DNA of 48,063 nt, taken from assembly GCA_023150895.1 (NCBI GenBank), contig JAKLJY010000057.1, forward strand, positions 1-48,063, written 5' to 3'. The DNA is from Myxococcota bacterium (lineage in GTDB: Bacteria > Myxococcota_A > Bradymonadia > UBA7976 > UBA1532). The position numbers and the translations under genes are program-made. The stretch's first letter is position 1. Every line of letters begins with the position of its first letter. Of the stretch, positions 27,190-37,855 are shown in pieces. The notes beneath the pieces were generated by a model, which saw only the letters and a program-made list of their open reading frames with translations, had not been told where the DNA came from and searched no databases.

Positions 27190-28278
27190 GTGAGCCTGCT
27201 TCGCACCCCCCTCTTCGAGAACGTCAAGGCCAAAGGCGGCCGATTCGTGCCCTTCGGCGGCTGGGAAATGGCCGTCCAGTTCGCGGGCATCCAGTCCGAA
27301 CACGACGCCGTGCGGACCGGGATGGGCATCTTCGACGTCAGCCACATGGGCGAGATCGAGATCCGCGGCCGGGATGCACTCGCCGCGGTCAATCGACTGA
27401 TCACCAACGACCTCACCCGCATCGCGGATGGCCAGGCGCTCTACACCTGCATGTGCCAGCCGGATGGCGGCATCGTCGACGACCTCGTCGTCTATCGCTA
27501 TGGCCCCGAGCACATCTTCATTTGCTGCAACGCGTCGAACCGCGAGAAGGACTTCGCGTGGATCGTCGAGCACCTGACCGGCGAGGCCCGGGCCGTCGAT
27601 CGCTCGGTCGAGTTCGCACAGCTCGCCGTGCAGGGGCCGGCCGCGCCGGCGCTCGTTCAGCGGCTCACGCGGGTCGACCTGTCGCCGATGAAGCGATACT
27701 GGTTTGCCGAGGGGGAGGTCGCGGGCATTCCGTCGATCATCAGCCGCACCGGATATACCGGCGAAGACGGCTTCGAACTCTACGTGCCCGCAGCGCAGGG
27801 CGGCCGCCTTTGGGACGCGCTCTTCGACGCGGCCGACGGGGCCCTTCATCCCATCGGTCTCGGGGCGCGGGACACGCTGCGGCTCGAGATGAAGTTCGCG
27901 CTCTACGGCAACGACATCGACGCGACGACCTCGCCCCTCGAGGCGGGCCTCGGCTGGGTGACCCGCCTCGACAAAGAGGGGGGGTTCATCGGTCAGGACG
28001 TCCTGCGCGCCCAGAAGGCCTCGGGGCTGACGCGCGGGCTCATTGGATTCCAGATGCAGGGCAAGGTCCCCGCGCGGCACGGGTACGCGGTCGTCGACGC
28101 CGACGGCCAGACCATCGGCACGGTCACGAGCGGTTCATTCTCGCCGACGCTCAAGACGTGCATCGGCATGGCATACGTCCCCAAGTCGTCGACGGCCCCT
28201 GGCTCTCAGATTTTCGTCCAGGTCCGCGACCGCGCCGAGGCGGCGGTGGTCGTCAAGACCCCCTTCGTCGCTCGCTGA
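27190..28278 (+). CDS. gcvT: Glycine cleavage system T-protein (aminomethyltransferase)
   Basis: Transfers the methylene of the GcvH-bound aminomethyl group to tetrahydrofolate, releasing ammonia. Its 362 aa match E. coli (364). Typical segments are [26 protein letters not shown], a folate-contact [10 protein letters not shown] loop, [20 protein letters not shown] and the C-terminal [23 protein letters not shown] 27190 is preferred because a GGAGG lies just upstream. It is followed after 46 bp by gcvH and should form one operon with it; gcvP lies on the other strand about 4 kb away. Confidence 0.96.
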   Translation: MSLLRTPLFENVKAKGGRFVPFGGWEMAVQFAGIQSEHDAVRTGMGIFDVSHMGEIEIRGRDALAAVNRLITNDLTRIADGQALYTCMCQPDGGIVDDLVVYRYGPEHIFICCNASNREKDFAWIVEHLTGEARAVDRSVEFAQLAVQGPAAPALVQRLTRVDLSPMKRYWFAEGEVAGIPSIISRTGYTGEDGFELYVPAAQGGRLWDALFDAADGALHPIGLGARDTLRLEMKFALYGNDIDATTSPLEAGLGWVTRLDKEGGFIGQDVLRAQKASGLTRGLIGFQMQGKVPARHGYAVVDADGQTIGTVTSGSFSPTLKTCIGMAYVPKSSTAPGSQIFVQVRDRAEAAVVVKTPFVAR

Positions 28279-28324
28279 GATCGACCCGCCGCCAGAACAA
28301 CCCCGGAGACCTTCGGAGAACCCC

Positions 28325-28711
28325 ATGGGAAGCCCCCAAGACCTGCGCTACACCGATGACCACGAGTGGGCCCGGCTCGAAGCCGATGGCACGATCACGG
28401 TCGGCATCACCGATCACGCCCAGGACGCGCTCGGCGACGTCGTTTTCGTGGACTTGCCCGCCGTGGGGCGCACCGTCGATGCCAAGGGCACGTTTGGCGT
28501 CGTCGAGTCGGTGAAGACCGTCAGCGACCTCTATGCGCCCTGTGCGGGCGAGGTCGTGGCCGTCAACGGCGAGCTCTCGGGGGCACCCGAGCAGGTCAAC
28601 AAGGACCCCTACGGCGCCGGTTGGATCGTCCGGCTGCGGCCGACCTCGGCCGAGCCGCTGGCGGGTCTGAAGACGGCCGCCGAGTACGACGCGTACCTCG
28701 CGACGCTCTGA
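28325..28711 (+). CDS. gcvH: Glycine cleavage system H-protein (lipoyl carrier)
   Basis: A 128-aa lipoyl-domain protein that shuttles the aminomethyl group between P, T and L proteins. Segments: [11 protein letters not shown] near the N-terminus, [18 protein letters not shown], and [14 protein letters not shown] with Lys64 as the lipoylation site. The C-terminus [13 protein letters not shown] is standard. It is second in the gcvT-gcvH unit. Lpd and lipoylation genes are not in the window. The gene converges on the response regulator gene, with a GC-rich hairpin in the 28-bp gap. Confidence 0.97.
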   Translation: MGSPQDLRYTDDHEWARLEADGTITVGITDHAQDALGDVVFVDLPAVGRTVDAKGTFGVVESVKTVSDLYAPCAGEVVAVNGELSGAPEQVNKDPYGAGWIVRLRPTSAEPLAGLKTAAEYDAYLATL

Positions 28712-28714
28712 GCT

Positions 28715-28733
28715 GGCGGCCTCCCGGGCCGCC
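28715..28733. terminator. Bidirectional terminator-like hairpin
   Basis: GGCGGCC, loop TCCCG, GGCCGCC form a perfect 7-bp stem in the 28 bp between the convergent gcvH and response regulator stops. No T-tract follows, so termination efficiency is uncertain. Confidence 0.45.
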
Positions 28734-28739
28734 CGGCGT

Positions 28740-29894
28740 TCAGGCGGCCTTGGCCGGCGTACGGCGCATCACGCGGACGATGCTCGTCGGCGACATGCCC
28801 AGGATGGTGCGCATCTGCTGCAGCAGATCGTCCGTGATGCGCATGCCTCGGGGCGCGAGCACGTGTCCGCTCGTCAGGCGCAACTCCTCGCCGAGCATCA
28901 TGCCGGCGCTGACGCTCATCAGCAGCATCTCGGCGCTCTCCATGTTGCTGAGTTCGTTGCGGCGCAAGACGGAGAAGCGGCCGAGCACTTCGGTCTCGTA
29001 CGCGCCTTCTCGAAACGACATCTCGCAGATGGCATCCATCGGCGGCAGACCGCCGACGACGAGCTGATCGTAGTCGACACAGACGCGCAGCACCTGGGCG
29101 CCGATGGGGGGAATCCGTTTGCCCTGCGGCGTCTCGAGTCCGCCCGCCGGGAGGTTGATGGACTCGAGGAACCGGCGAATCTCCTCCGTCCGCGGGAGTG
29201 AGGCGATCAGCTTGGCGGCGACCAGGGTCACGGTGTCGGCGGCCGCTTGCTCGCGCTCATTCAATTCGAGGCCGTCATACACCTTGCGGGCGATCTCCGG
29301 GGGCAGCGCCACGGCGCCGAGCTGGGACAGCATCGCGGCGATTTCGATCGACCAGCGTTCCGGCAGGCGACGGTCCGCCGCAAGTTCGGCGGCGTGATCG
29401 CGAACGCGCTTGGCGCGGTTCAGCGCGGCGGGCCGGCTCAGGGCGAGCGTCCCCGTCAGGGCGTTGATGCCGCCCATGAGGGTCGCCTGCGCGAGCGAGC
29501 GCTCTTCGGCCTGCTGGCGATAATGATCGGCGGCCAGCGCGATGGCCTCGGCGAGGTTCTGAGGCGGGCACGGTTTGAGCAGCAGACGGAAGATGCGTCC
29601 ATCGTTGATGGCCGCCATGGCCGTGGGCAGGTCGGCCTGGCCGGTGAGCATCATGCGGACCGTGTGGGGCGCTCTCCGGGCCGCCTCCGCGAGGACCTCG
29701 ACACCGCTGAGGTTGGGCATCCGCAGATCGGAGATGATGACCGCGAACGGGCCGTCGCGAAGCAGGATCTCGAGCGCGTGCCGGCCATCGGTGGTGGCCT
29801 GAATATCGAACTGCTTGCGAAGGTTGAGCTTGATGCCTTCGAGGACCTGCGCCTCGTCGTCGACGCACAGGATGCGGGGGCGGGAATCGGTCAT
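28740..29894 (-). CDS. Response regulator with degenerate HD-like output domain
   Basis: A 384-aa protein. The N-terminal receiver (1-120) has Asp pair 12-13, phosphoacceptor Asp56 (SDLRMPNLSG) and Lys107. The C-terminal part has the spacing of an HD/HD-GYP domain, but the HD dyad is replaced: the position of HDVGK reads SQLGA (190-194), after an HD-like MLSQLG helix. No GYP motif is seen. It is therefore probably a non-catalytic regulator that signals by protein contact. Its start ATG overlaps the histidine kinase stop by 4 bp, so the two form a cognate pair. It is the last gene of the unit and faces gcvH tail to tail. Confidence 0.88.
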   Translation of the reverse strand: MTDSRPRILCVDDEAQVLEGIKLNLRKQFDIQATTDGRHALEILLRDGPFAVIISDLRMPNLSGVEVLAEAARRAPHTVRMMLTGQADLPTAMAAINDGRIFRLLLKPCPPQNLAEAIALAADHYRQQAEERSLAQATLMGGINALTGTLALSRPAALNRAKRVRDHAAELAADRRLPERWSIEIAAMLSQLGAVALPPEIARKVYDGLELNEREQAAADTVTLVAAKLIASLPRTEEIRRFLESINLPAGGLETPQGKRIPPIGAQVLRVCVDYDQLVVGGLPPMDAICEMSFREGAYETEVLGRFSVLRRNELSNMESAEMLLMSVSAGMMLGEELRLTSGHVLAPRGMRITDDLLQQMRTILGMSPTSIVRVMRRTPAKAA

Positions 29895-31249
29895 GTCGGG
29901 TGGTCCTCTCGACCGGTGCCGGTGTGGCCACGCGACGCCTCGGTACTCGTCGGAAGCCGGAGGCGGAACGTCGTCCCGACACCGACTTCGGAGTCGAAGT
30001 CGATCGTGCCCCCGTGACGCTCGATGATGGCCCGCGCGATGGCGAGGCCTTGTCCGGTGCCCCGACCGACCGGCTTCGTCGTGAAAAAGGGTTCGTAGAT
30101 CCGCTCGCGGATGGCGGGCGCGATGCCGCCGCCGGTATCGGACACCTCGACGGTGATGGCGTCGCCCTCCCGTCGCGTCCGCACGGTCAGGCGTCCGCGC
30201 TGCTGGGACTGCTGGAACACGTCGGCCATGGCGTGCCCGGCGTTGATGATGAGATTCAACAGGACCTGCCCGATTTCGCCCCCATGGCAGACGATGTCGG
30301 GGAGGTCGCCGAGGTCCGTCTCGACGTCGGCGACGTACTTGTACTCGTTCCGCGCGACCGTCAGTGTGTTGACGATCGTCCGATTGAGGTTGACCACCGC
30401 GTGCGTGCGGTGACCGGGGTGCGAAAACTCGCGCATGGCGCCGACGATCTCGGCCACTCGGCTGACACCGTCGATCGCGCGGGCAATCGCCGGCGGGGCG
30501 TGTTCGAAGACGAAGTCGAGGTCCGCGTCGCGCCACAATCCATCCAGCTCCGCGACGAACGCCTCGGGCGTGAGTTCCCCGGCTTGCAGCGGGCCGAGGC
30601 TGGCCCGGAAGGCCCGGGCGACGCGGCCGAGGTCTTCGAATGCCTCTCTCAGGAAGTGGATGCTGTCGCCGACGTACTGAATCGGCGTGTTGATTTCGTG
30701 GGCGACCCCCGCTGCGAGCTGCCCGACGGCCTCGAGCTTCTGGCGCTGCCGGATCTCCATCTCCATGCGTTGACGGTCGCGCAGGTCCGCCGCGATGCAG
30801 ATGGTCATGCGCGACAGTTCGTCGCCGGTGCCAGCGGTGGCCATCGAGACGAGGACGGGAATGTGGACCCCATCCAGGGACCGCCAGATGCGCTCCCGTC
30901 GGAGGACGCGTCGCTCGACGAGCAGCGCATGGCGCTCGTCCTGCGTGATTTCGACCTCGGTCTGGAAGTCGCCGAGCGGGCGACCGAGGACCTCGTCCCG
31001 CGTGGCGCCGAGCAGCCGCAGCGCCTCTTCGTTGGCGCTGAAGACGCTGCCGAGTCCGTCCAGAATGAGGAGCGCGTCGGGCAGGACGCGGTGGACCTCC
31101 CGCAAGAAGTCGTTGGACCGCGAGAGCTCCTCCTGGATGAGGTCGACCTCGCGCTGCTTTCGGCCGAGAGCGCGCTCGAGCGCCCGGATGTGCTCGCGGG
31201 CGAGGTCGAGCTCCGCCTCGGTGTCGATGCTCAAGGCGACGGCGGTCAT
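29891..31249 (-). CDS. Sensor histidine kinase (PAS, HisKA, HATPase)
   Basis: A 452-aa soluble kinase. A coiled coil (about 10-55) precedes a PAS domain (about 50-160), then a dimerisation helix with GVAHEINTPIQ (phosphoaccepting His184), and a HATPase domain with LNLIINAGHAM (N box), SDTGGGIAP and GTGQGLAIARAI (G boxes). No transmembrane segment is visible. The start at ATG 31249 is fixed by a GGAGG 5 bp upstream. Its stop overlaps the ATG of the response regulator (ATGA on the minus strand), so the phosphotransfer partner is the gene after it. Confidence 0.95.
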   Translation of the reverse strand: MTAVALSIDTEAELDLAREHIRALERALGRKQREVDLIQEELSRSNDFLREVHRVLPDALLILDGLGSVFSANEEALRLLGATRDEVLGRPLGDFQTEVEITQDERHALLVERRVLRRERIWRSLDGVHIPVLVSMATAGTGDELSRMTICIAADLRDRQRMEMEIRQRQKLEAVGQLAAGVAHEINTPIQYVGDSIHFLREAFEDLGRVARAFRASLGPLQAGELTPEAFVAELDGLWRDADLDFVFEHAPPAIARAIDGVSRVAEIVGAMREFSHPGHRTHAVVNLNRTIVNTLTVARNEYKYVADVETDLGDLPDIVCHGGEIGQVLLNLIINAGHAMADVFQQSQQRGRLTVRTRREGDAITVEVSDTGGGIAPAIRERIYEPFFTTKPVGRGTGQGLAIARAIIERHGGTIDFDSEVGVGTTFRLRLPTSTEASRGHTGTGREDHPT

Positions 31250-31254
31250 GCCGG

Positions 31255-31259
31255 CCTCC
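31255..31259 (-). promoter_or_regulatory. Ribosome binding site that fixes the histidine kinase start
   Basis: GGAGG on the minus strand lies 5 bp before ATG 31249. This supports it over a longer frame beginning at 31366. Confidence 0.6.
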
Positions 31260-31388
31260 AGGTCGGGTTCGGGCGCGCACCGGGCGATCCGGGGCGTGAC
31301 CCTCCCATCGGCGGTGTCCGGGTGTCGCTGTAGACCCGTGTAAGCCCGGACCCGGAGGAGTCGCACGCGCCCCGGGCTTCGTGGGACG

Positions 31389-32639
31389 TCAGAAGAGCCG
31401 GAATCCGCCCGTCTCGATGTCCAGTGTGAACCGGTAGGTGATCCGGATGATGCCGTCGTCGTCGGCGAGCCCGCGCGGCGGGTTGGGGAACGGCTGGGCT
31501 TCCCGGACCGCCTGAACGGCGACGTCGTCGAGGAACGCCGCGCCGGAGTTCTGGAGCACGTAGACGTCGCGCAGGTTGCCGTCCGTCGTCAGCTCGATCC
31601 GCAGGACCGTGATGCGGTCCCGCACGCCGTAGACGCGGCCGTAGGGGTCATGACGTCGATAGGCGCCCACGGCGTTCCAGTGTTCGTAGATCTCCTCCTT
31701 CAGGCGATTGAAGAACCACGCGTGTTTGTACGCGCGCGTGTTCAGGAACGTCCCGCGGCCCTTCTCGACGTCGTCGAGCTCGTCGATGTTGCCCTCCTGG
31801 CGAGCGAGATCCTGGGGGCCGATGCTCGGCAGCAGAGACCGATAGTCCCGCGGCGCCGCGGCGCCGCCGAGCGCACCCGCGCCGCCGGGAATGATCTCGT
31901 CCCGAGCCGGCTGCGGCGGTCCGTCGTTCTCGCGTCGTGCGGTGGCCTCGCCGGTGGGATCGGCAACGACGTCGCTCTCCGGGGCCGAGCGCCCCTCGAC
32001 GGCCTTCTGGCGGGGCAGGGGTTGTCCCTTCTCCTTCGTCGGATTCTCCCGGGCCTCGCCTTGACCGGGCACGGGCTTCGGCGCGGCTGCGCGGGACTCG
32101 GTCGGTTTGTCCTTGGTGACCTCGCGGGTGTCCGTCGTATTGCCGTCCGGATCGTCGCCGGAAGACGCGACGAGCGTGTTGCCCTTGCGCATCTCCGGCT
32201 GCGGAACGCCATTGAACGCGCTGACCTGCTCGCGCTCGACCTTGCTGTCGTACTCGGAGACGAGCTTTGCGTGCTCCGGGACTTCTTCGCGTGGCGGCGG
32301 CGGAATGGACACGATCTGCCCGTCGGGGCGCTCTTCCCGCGGCATCGTCGGCGGCGCGCTCGGCGTCGGCGGCGGCTCGGGGGGCGGTGCCGGGGCGACG
32401 GCCGGGGGCACCGGGCCGAGCAGCTTTTCGACCTCCGCCGGCGTCAGAAACTGCGCCGGCACGCTCTGCTCGGCCCCGTCCCGGGCTTCGAGCGGCTTCT
32501 TCTCGGTGAGACCGGCGGGCCTCGGCGGCCGAGCGACAAACCCCAGCAAGGCCGGACCGACGAGCAGATGCACCCCGAGCGCCACTCCGAGGGCGAGCGG
32601 GAATCGCGGGAAGGCGGTCTCGGGACGGCGGCGACGCAT
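31389..32639 (-). CDS. TonB-family energy transducer / periplasmic-spanning protein
   Basis: A 416-aa protein. After a short cytoplasmic basic tail there is one transmembrane anchor (about 14-35, LALGVALGVHLLVGPALLGF). A long Pro/Glu/Lys-rich periplasmic region follows (PPEPPPTPSAPP, PPPPREEVPE and a charged linker). The C-terminal domain (about 310-416) has the TonB-like fold pattern: HWNAVGAYR, ITVLRIELTTDGNLRDVYVLQNSG, DDVAVQAVREAQPFPNPP. It probably couples the proton motive force to an outer-membrane receptor or motility machinery. ExbB/ExbD genes are not adjacent. Gaps of 60 bp on one side and 139 bp on the other suggest its own promoter. Confidence 0.88.
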   Translation of the reverse strand: MRRRRPETAFPRFPLALGVALGVHLLVGPALLGFVARPPRPAGLTEKKPLEARDGAEQSVPAQFLTPAEVEKLLGPVPPAVAPAPPPEPPPTPSAPPTMPREERPDGQIVSIPPPPREEVPEHAKLVSEYDSKVEREQVSAFNGVPQPEMRKGNTLVASSGDDPDGNTTDTREVTKDKPTESRAAAPKPVPGQGEARENPTKEKGQPLPRQKAVEGRSAPESDVVADPTGEATARRENDGPPQPARDEIIPGGAGALGGAAAPRDYRSLLPSIGPQDLARQEGNIDELDDVEKGRGTFLNTRAYKHAWFFNRLKEEIYEHWNAVGAYRRHDPYGRVYGVRDRITVLRIELTTDGNLRDVYVLQNSGAAFLDDVAVQAVREAQPFPNPPRGLADDDGIIRITYRFTLDIETGGFRLF

Positions 32640-32659
32640 CGATGCTCAGACCTGAACGT

Positions 32660-32691
32660 CGCGGGGTCCGCAGGGAATTTCAAGCCCCGCG
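32660..32691 (-). terminator. Possible terminator hairpin of gcvP
   Basis: CGCGGGG and CCCCGCG form a 7-bp stem with an 18-base loop in the 60-bp gap between the gcvP stop and the TonB-like start. It lacks a T-tract. It may instead influence the next gene's leader. Confidence 0.3.
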
Positions 32692-32699
32692 GATTGTCC

Positions 32700-35570
<2,871 letters not shown>

Positions 35571-35696
35571 GTGTGGGCTCTCGGTGGCGGCGCCGGGGCA
35601 GGCGCCCGGTGGGCGCATCTTGAATCTACTCGTCACCCCAGACAAGCCCGTGGTATCGTCAATTCCACGCTCCAGCAGAGCATTCGGGAGACGACC

Positions 35697-36230
35697 GTGG
35701 GACGACGGCAACGCGGGTTCACGCTGATCGAGCTCATGATCGTCGTGGCGATCATCGGCGTCCTGGCGTCGCTGGCGATTCCGGCGCTGATGCAGAGCGT
35801 TCGGCGCTCGAAGACGTCCGAGGCCACGGTCAACCTCCGTCGGATCTTCGACGGCGCGGTGACGGCGTATCAGGCCGACGCCACCGACCGGCAGGGCGCG
35901 TCGCTCACCGCCGAGTTCCCGGGGAGCGTCGGGTTCTCTCCGGCGGAGAACAGTTGCTGCGTGAACGGCAACACCCGCTGCCCGGCGGACGCCGAGGCCT
36001 TCAATCACCAGACCTGGCACAAGCTCCAGTTCTCCCTCGATGACCCGCACTTTTACTGGTACTCGTTCGACAGCGTCGGCTCGGGCTCCGCAGCGGAGTT
36101 CACGGCGCGGGCGAACGGCAACCTCGACTGCGCCGGCGGCTACAGCACCTTCGAGCGCATCGGGTTCGTCGACCTTTTCGGCGGCGTCACCGGCGGCGCG
36201 GGCGTCTTCAAGCACCAGCCGACGGAGTGA
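35697..36230 (+). CDS. Type IV pilin-like protein
   Basis: A 177-aa prepilin starting at GTG 35697, after GGGAG. The short leader (MGRRQRG) ends at the peptidase site G|FTLIEL, with Glu at position 5 of the mature protein. A hydrophobic helix [19 protein letters not shown] follows and a basic segment [17 protein letters not shown]. The globular part carries [11 protein letters not shown] and later LDC, so disulphide links are likely. It resembles PilA-like pilins of deltaproteobacteria. No pil assembly gene is adjacent. It converges on the BtpA-like gene with only 3 bp between the stops. Confidence 0.9.
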   Translation: MGRRQRGFTLIELMIVVAIIGVLASLAIPALMQSVRRSKTSEATVNLRRIFDGAVTAYQADATDRQGASLTAEFPGSVGFSPAENSCCVNGNTRCPADAEAFNHQTWHKLQFSLDDPHFYWYSFDSVGSGSAAEFTARANGNLDCAGGYSTFERIGFVDLFGGVTGGAGVFKHQPTE

Positions 36231-36233
36231 GGC

Positions 36234-37013
36234 TCAGCCTCGCGCTGCGACGACGGCCCGGGCCCGGTCGAGGTCCACCCGGCCGGCGACCTTGAGGCTC
36301 GTGCCGACGATGTAGGCGTCCGCGGCGAGGGTCCGCAGGTTCTCGGCCGTCGTCCCGCTGCCGATGACCACGGGTGTTTCGGGGACCGCCCGGCGAAGCG
36401 TACGAACACGGTCCGGATCCGTCGGCGCCCCCGTGCCCGTGCCCGAGACGACCAACGCCTGCGCACCGCCCCGGTGCACCATGTCCTGGGCCGATTGCGT
36501 GAGGTCGAGCGCGCCGAGGGGCGCGGCGTGTTTGACGAGCACGTCGGCGAGCACGGCGACGCGGCTGCCGAGCGCGGCGCGGCGTCGGAGCAGGTCGGCG
36601 GCGCAGCCCTCGACCAGGCCCTGATCGGTGACCATCGCGCCGGTGAGGACGTTGACCCGGATGAAGGCGGCGCCCGTCGCCACGGCGATGGCCAATGCGG
36701 CGACGCCGTCGTTGCGCAACGCGTTGATGCCGAGCGGCAGCGCAGGCACCGCCCGCCTCACCTCCAGGGCGCACCGCGTGAGCGCGGCGACGGTCTCCGG
36801 CGGCAGGTCCGTCTTGAAGAACGGGGTGTCGTGGAAGTTCTCCACCATCAGCGCGTCGAAGCCGGCCTCCGCGAGCACCAGGGCGTCGGCGACGGCGCGC
36901 GAGACGACGAGGTCCAGATCGCCCGAATAGGCGGGGGCGCCGGGCAGCGCGTCGAGGTGGATCATGCCGATCAGCGCGGGACGCGCAGCGTGGGCCATCA
37001 GGCGAAAATTCAT
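36234..37013 (-). CDS. BtpA/SgcQ-family protein
   Basis: A 259-aa TIM-barrel-like protein. Family features: IGMIHLDALPGAPAYSGDL near the start, AGFDALMVENFHDTPFF, LPLGINALRNDG, FIRVNVLTGAMVTDQGLVEG and, toward the end, VVIGSGTTAENLRTLAADAYIVGTSLKVAG. BtpA supports photosystem I stability in cyanobacteria; most bacterial members (such as E. coli SgcQ) have unknown enzymatic roles, probably on sugar or nucleotide-type substrates. The start lies behind GGAGA. Its ATG overlaps the stop of the upstream metallopeptidase-like gene (ATGA), so the two are co-translated. Confidence 0.9.
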   Translation of the reverse strand: MNFRLMAHAARPALIGMIHLDALPGAPAYSGDLDLVVSRAVADALVLAEAGFDALMVENFHDTPFFKTDLPPETVAALTRCALEVRRAVPALPLGINALRNDGVAALAIAVATGAAFIRVNVLTGAMVTDQGLVEGCAADLLRRRAALGSRVAVLADVLVKHAAPLGALDLTQSAQDMVHRGGAQALVVSGTGTGAPTDPDRVRTLRRAVPETPVVIGSGTTAENLRTLAADAYIVGTSLKVAGRVDLDRARAVVAARG

Positions 37014-37744
37014 GTCGATTCTCCAGGAAGTCGGGCGGCGGCCCGTCGAAACGGGGTGAAGAGGCGGCGCCACCACGGGAGCGGGACCGCCGGGCGGGGT
37101 GCGAGGACGAGGTCGCGGCGCTCCGCGTCGAGGTACCCACCACGCTCGGGCACGACGGCAAAGCCGAGGCCGGCTTCGGGCGCTGCCGTCACCGGCCCGC
37201 CCCCATCGCCGGGATCGAACGTCCACGGAGGCGGACCCGGCATCTCCACGAACAGGTCCCCATCGATCTCCCAGCGATCCGGGCCGACGCGCACCCCGTC
37301 GCGCCAGAACCCGGGCGTCACGGGCAGTCCGCGGACCCGGCGGAAGTTCTCGATCTGCGCGGCATCGAACCGATCGAGCCCGTCGAGCCCGGCCCGCTGC
37401 TCCCAGTGGTGCGTCAGCTCGTGCAACAAGGTCTCTTCGATTTCGCCCGTCCAGTCGAAGGCTTCGGACGCCAGCGCCATCGCGGCGAACGAGCCGTACC
37501 AGAGATGCACGAGGCTTTGCCGGTCCAGCGGGCTCTGACCGCCGCCGAGGTCGAGGACCTCGTCGAGCGCCGCATACGCCGGCTCGCAGGCGCCGAGGAG
37601 AAAGACGCCGGGGTTCTCCCGATCGGGCTCGGCATCCCAATGGACGAGCAGGACGGCCCCCGCCCGATACTTCGGGGGGATCTCGTCCCAGAAGCGCTCG
37701 GCGTGGCGCCTGAACGCCAGCTTCTTCATTGCGGGCACGGCCAT
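37010..37744 (-). CDS. Zincin-like metallopeptidase-type protein
   Basis: A 244-aa soluble protein. The central motif LLHELTHHWEQ gives HExxH plus a further His/Glu, the gluzincin/zincin signature. The N-terminal part (FRRHAERFWDEIPPKY, AVLLVHWDAEPD) precedes FLLGACEPAYAALDEV. The size and layout recall the small bacterial zincin-like family (Zincin_1, DUF1025-like) but it is larger. No signal peptide is visible. ATG 37744 was chosen; ATG 37729 (MKKLAFRRH) is an alternative and neither has a clear Shine-Dalgarno. The C-terminus is Pro-rich and basic. The stop overlaps the BtpA-like start. Confidence 0.7.
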   Translation of the reverse strand: MAVPAMKKLAFRRHAERFWDEIPPKYRAGAVLLVHWDAEPDRENPGVFLLGACEPAYAALDEVLDLGGGQSPLDRQSLVHLWYGSFAAMALASEAFDWTGEIEETLLHELTHHWEQRAGLDGLDRFDAAQIENFRRVRGLPVTPGFWRDGVRVGPDRWEIDGDLFVEMPGPPPWTFDPGDGGGPVTAAPEAGLGFAVVPERGGYLDAERRDLVLAPRPAVPLPWWRRLFTPFRRAAARLPGEST

Positions 37745-37855
37745 ACGGACGCGGAATCTGCCCGGGTCCGCGCCGGGCGTAAAGCCGCCTTTTCCGCCGG
37801 GCGCGCGTCGGATAGAAGGGGCGTTCCCCTGCGCGAATTCCATGAGGACCCGCCC

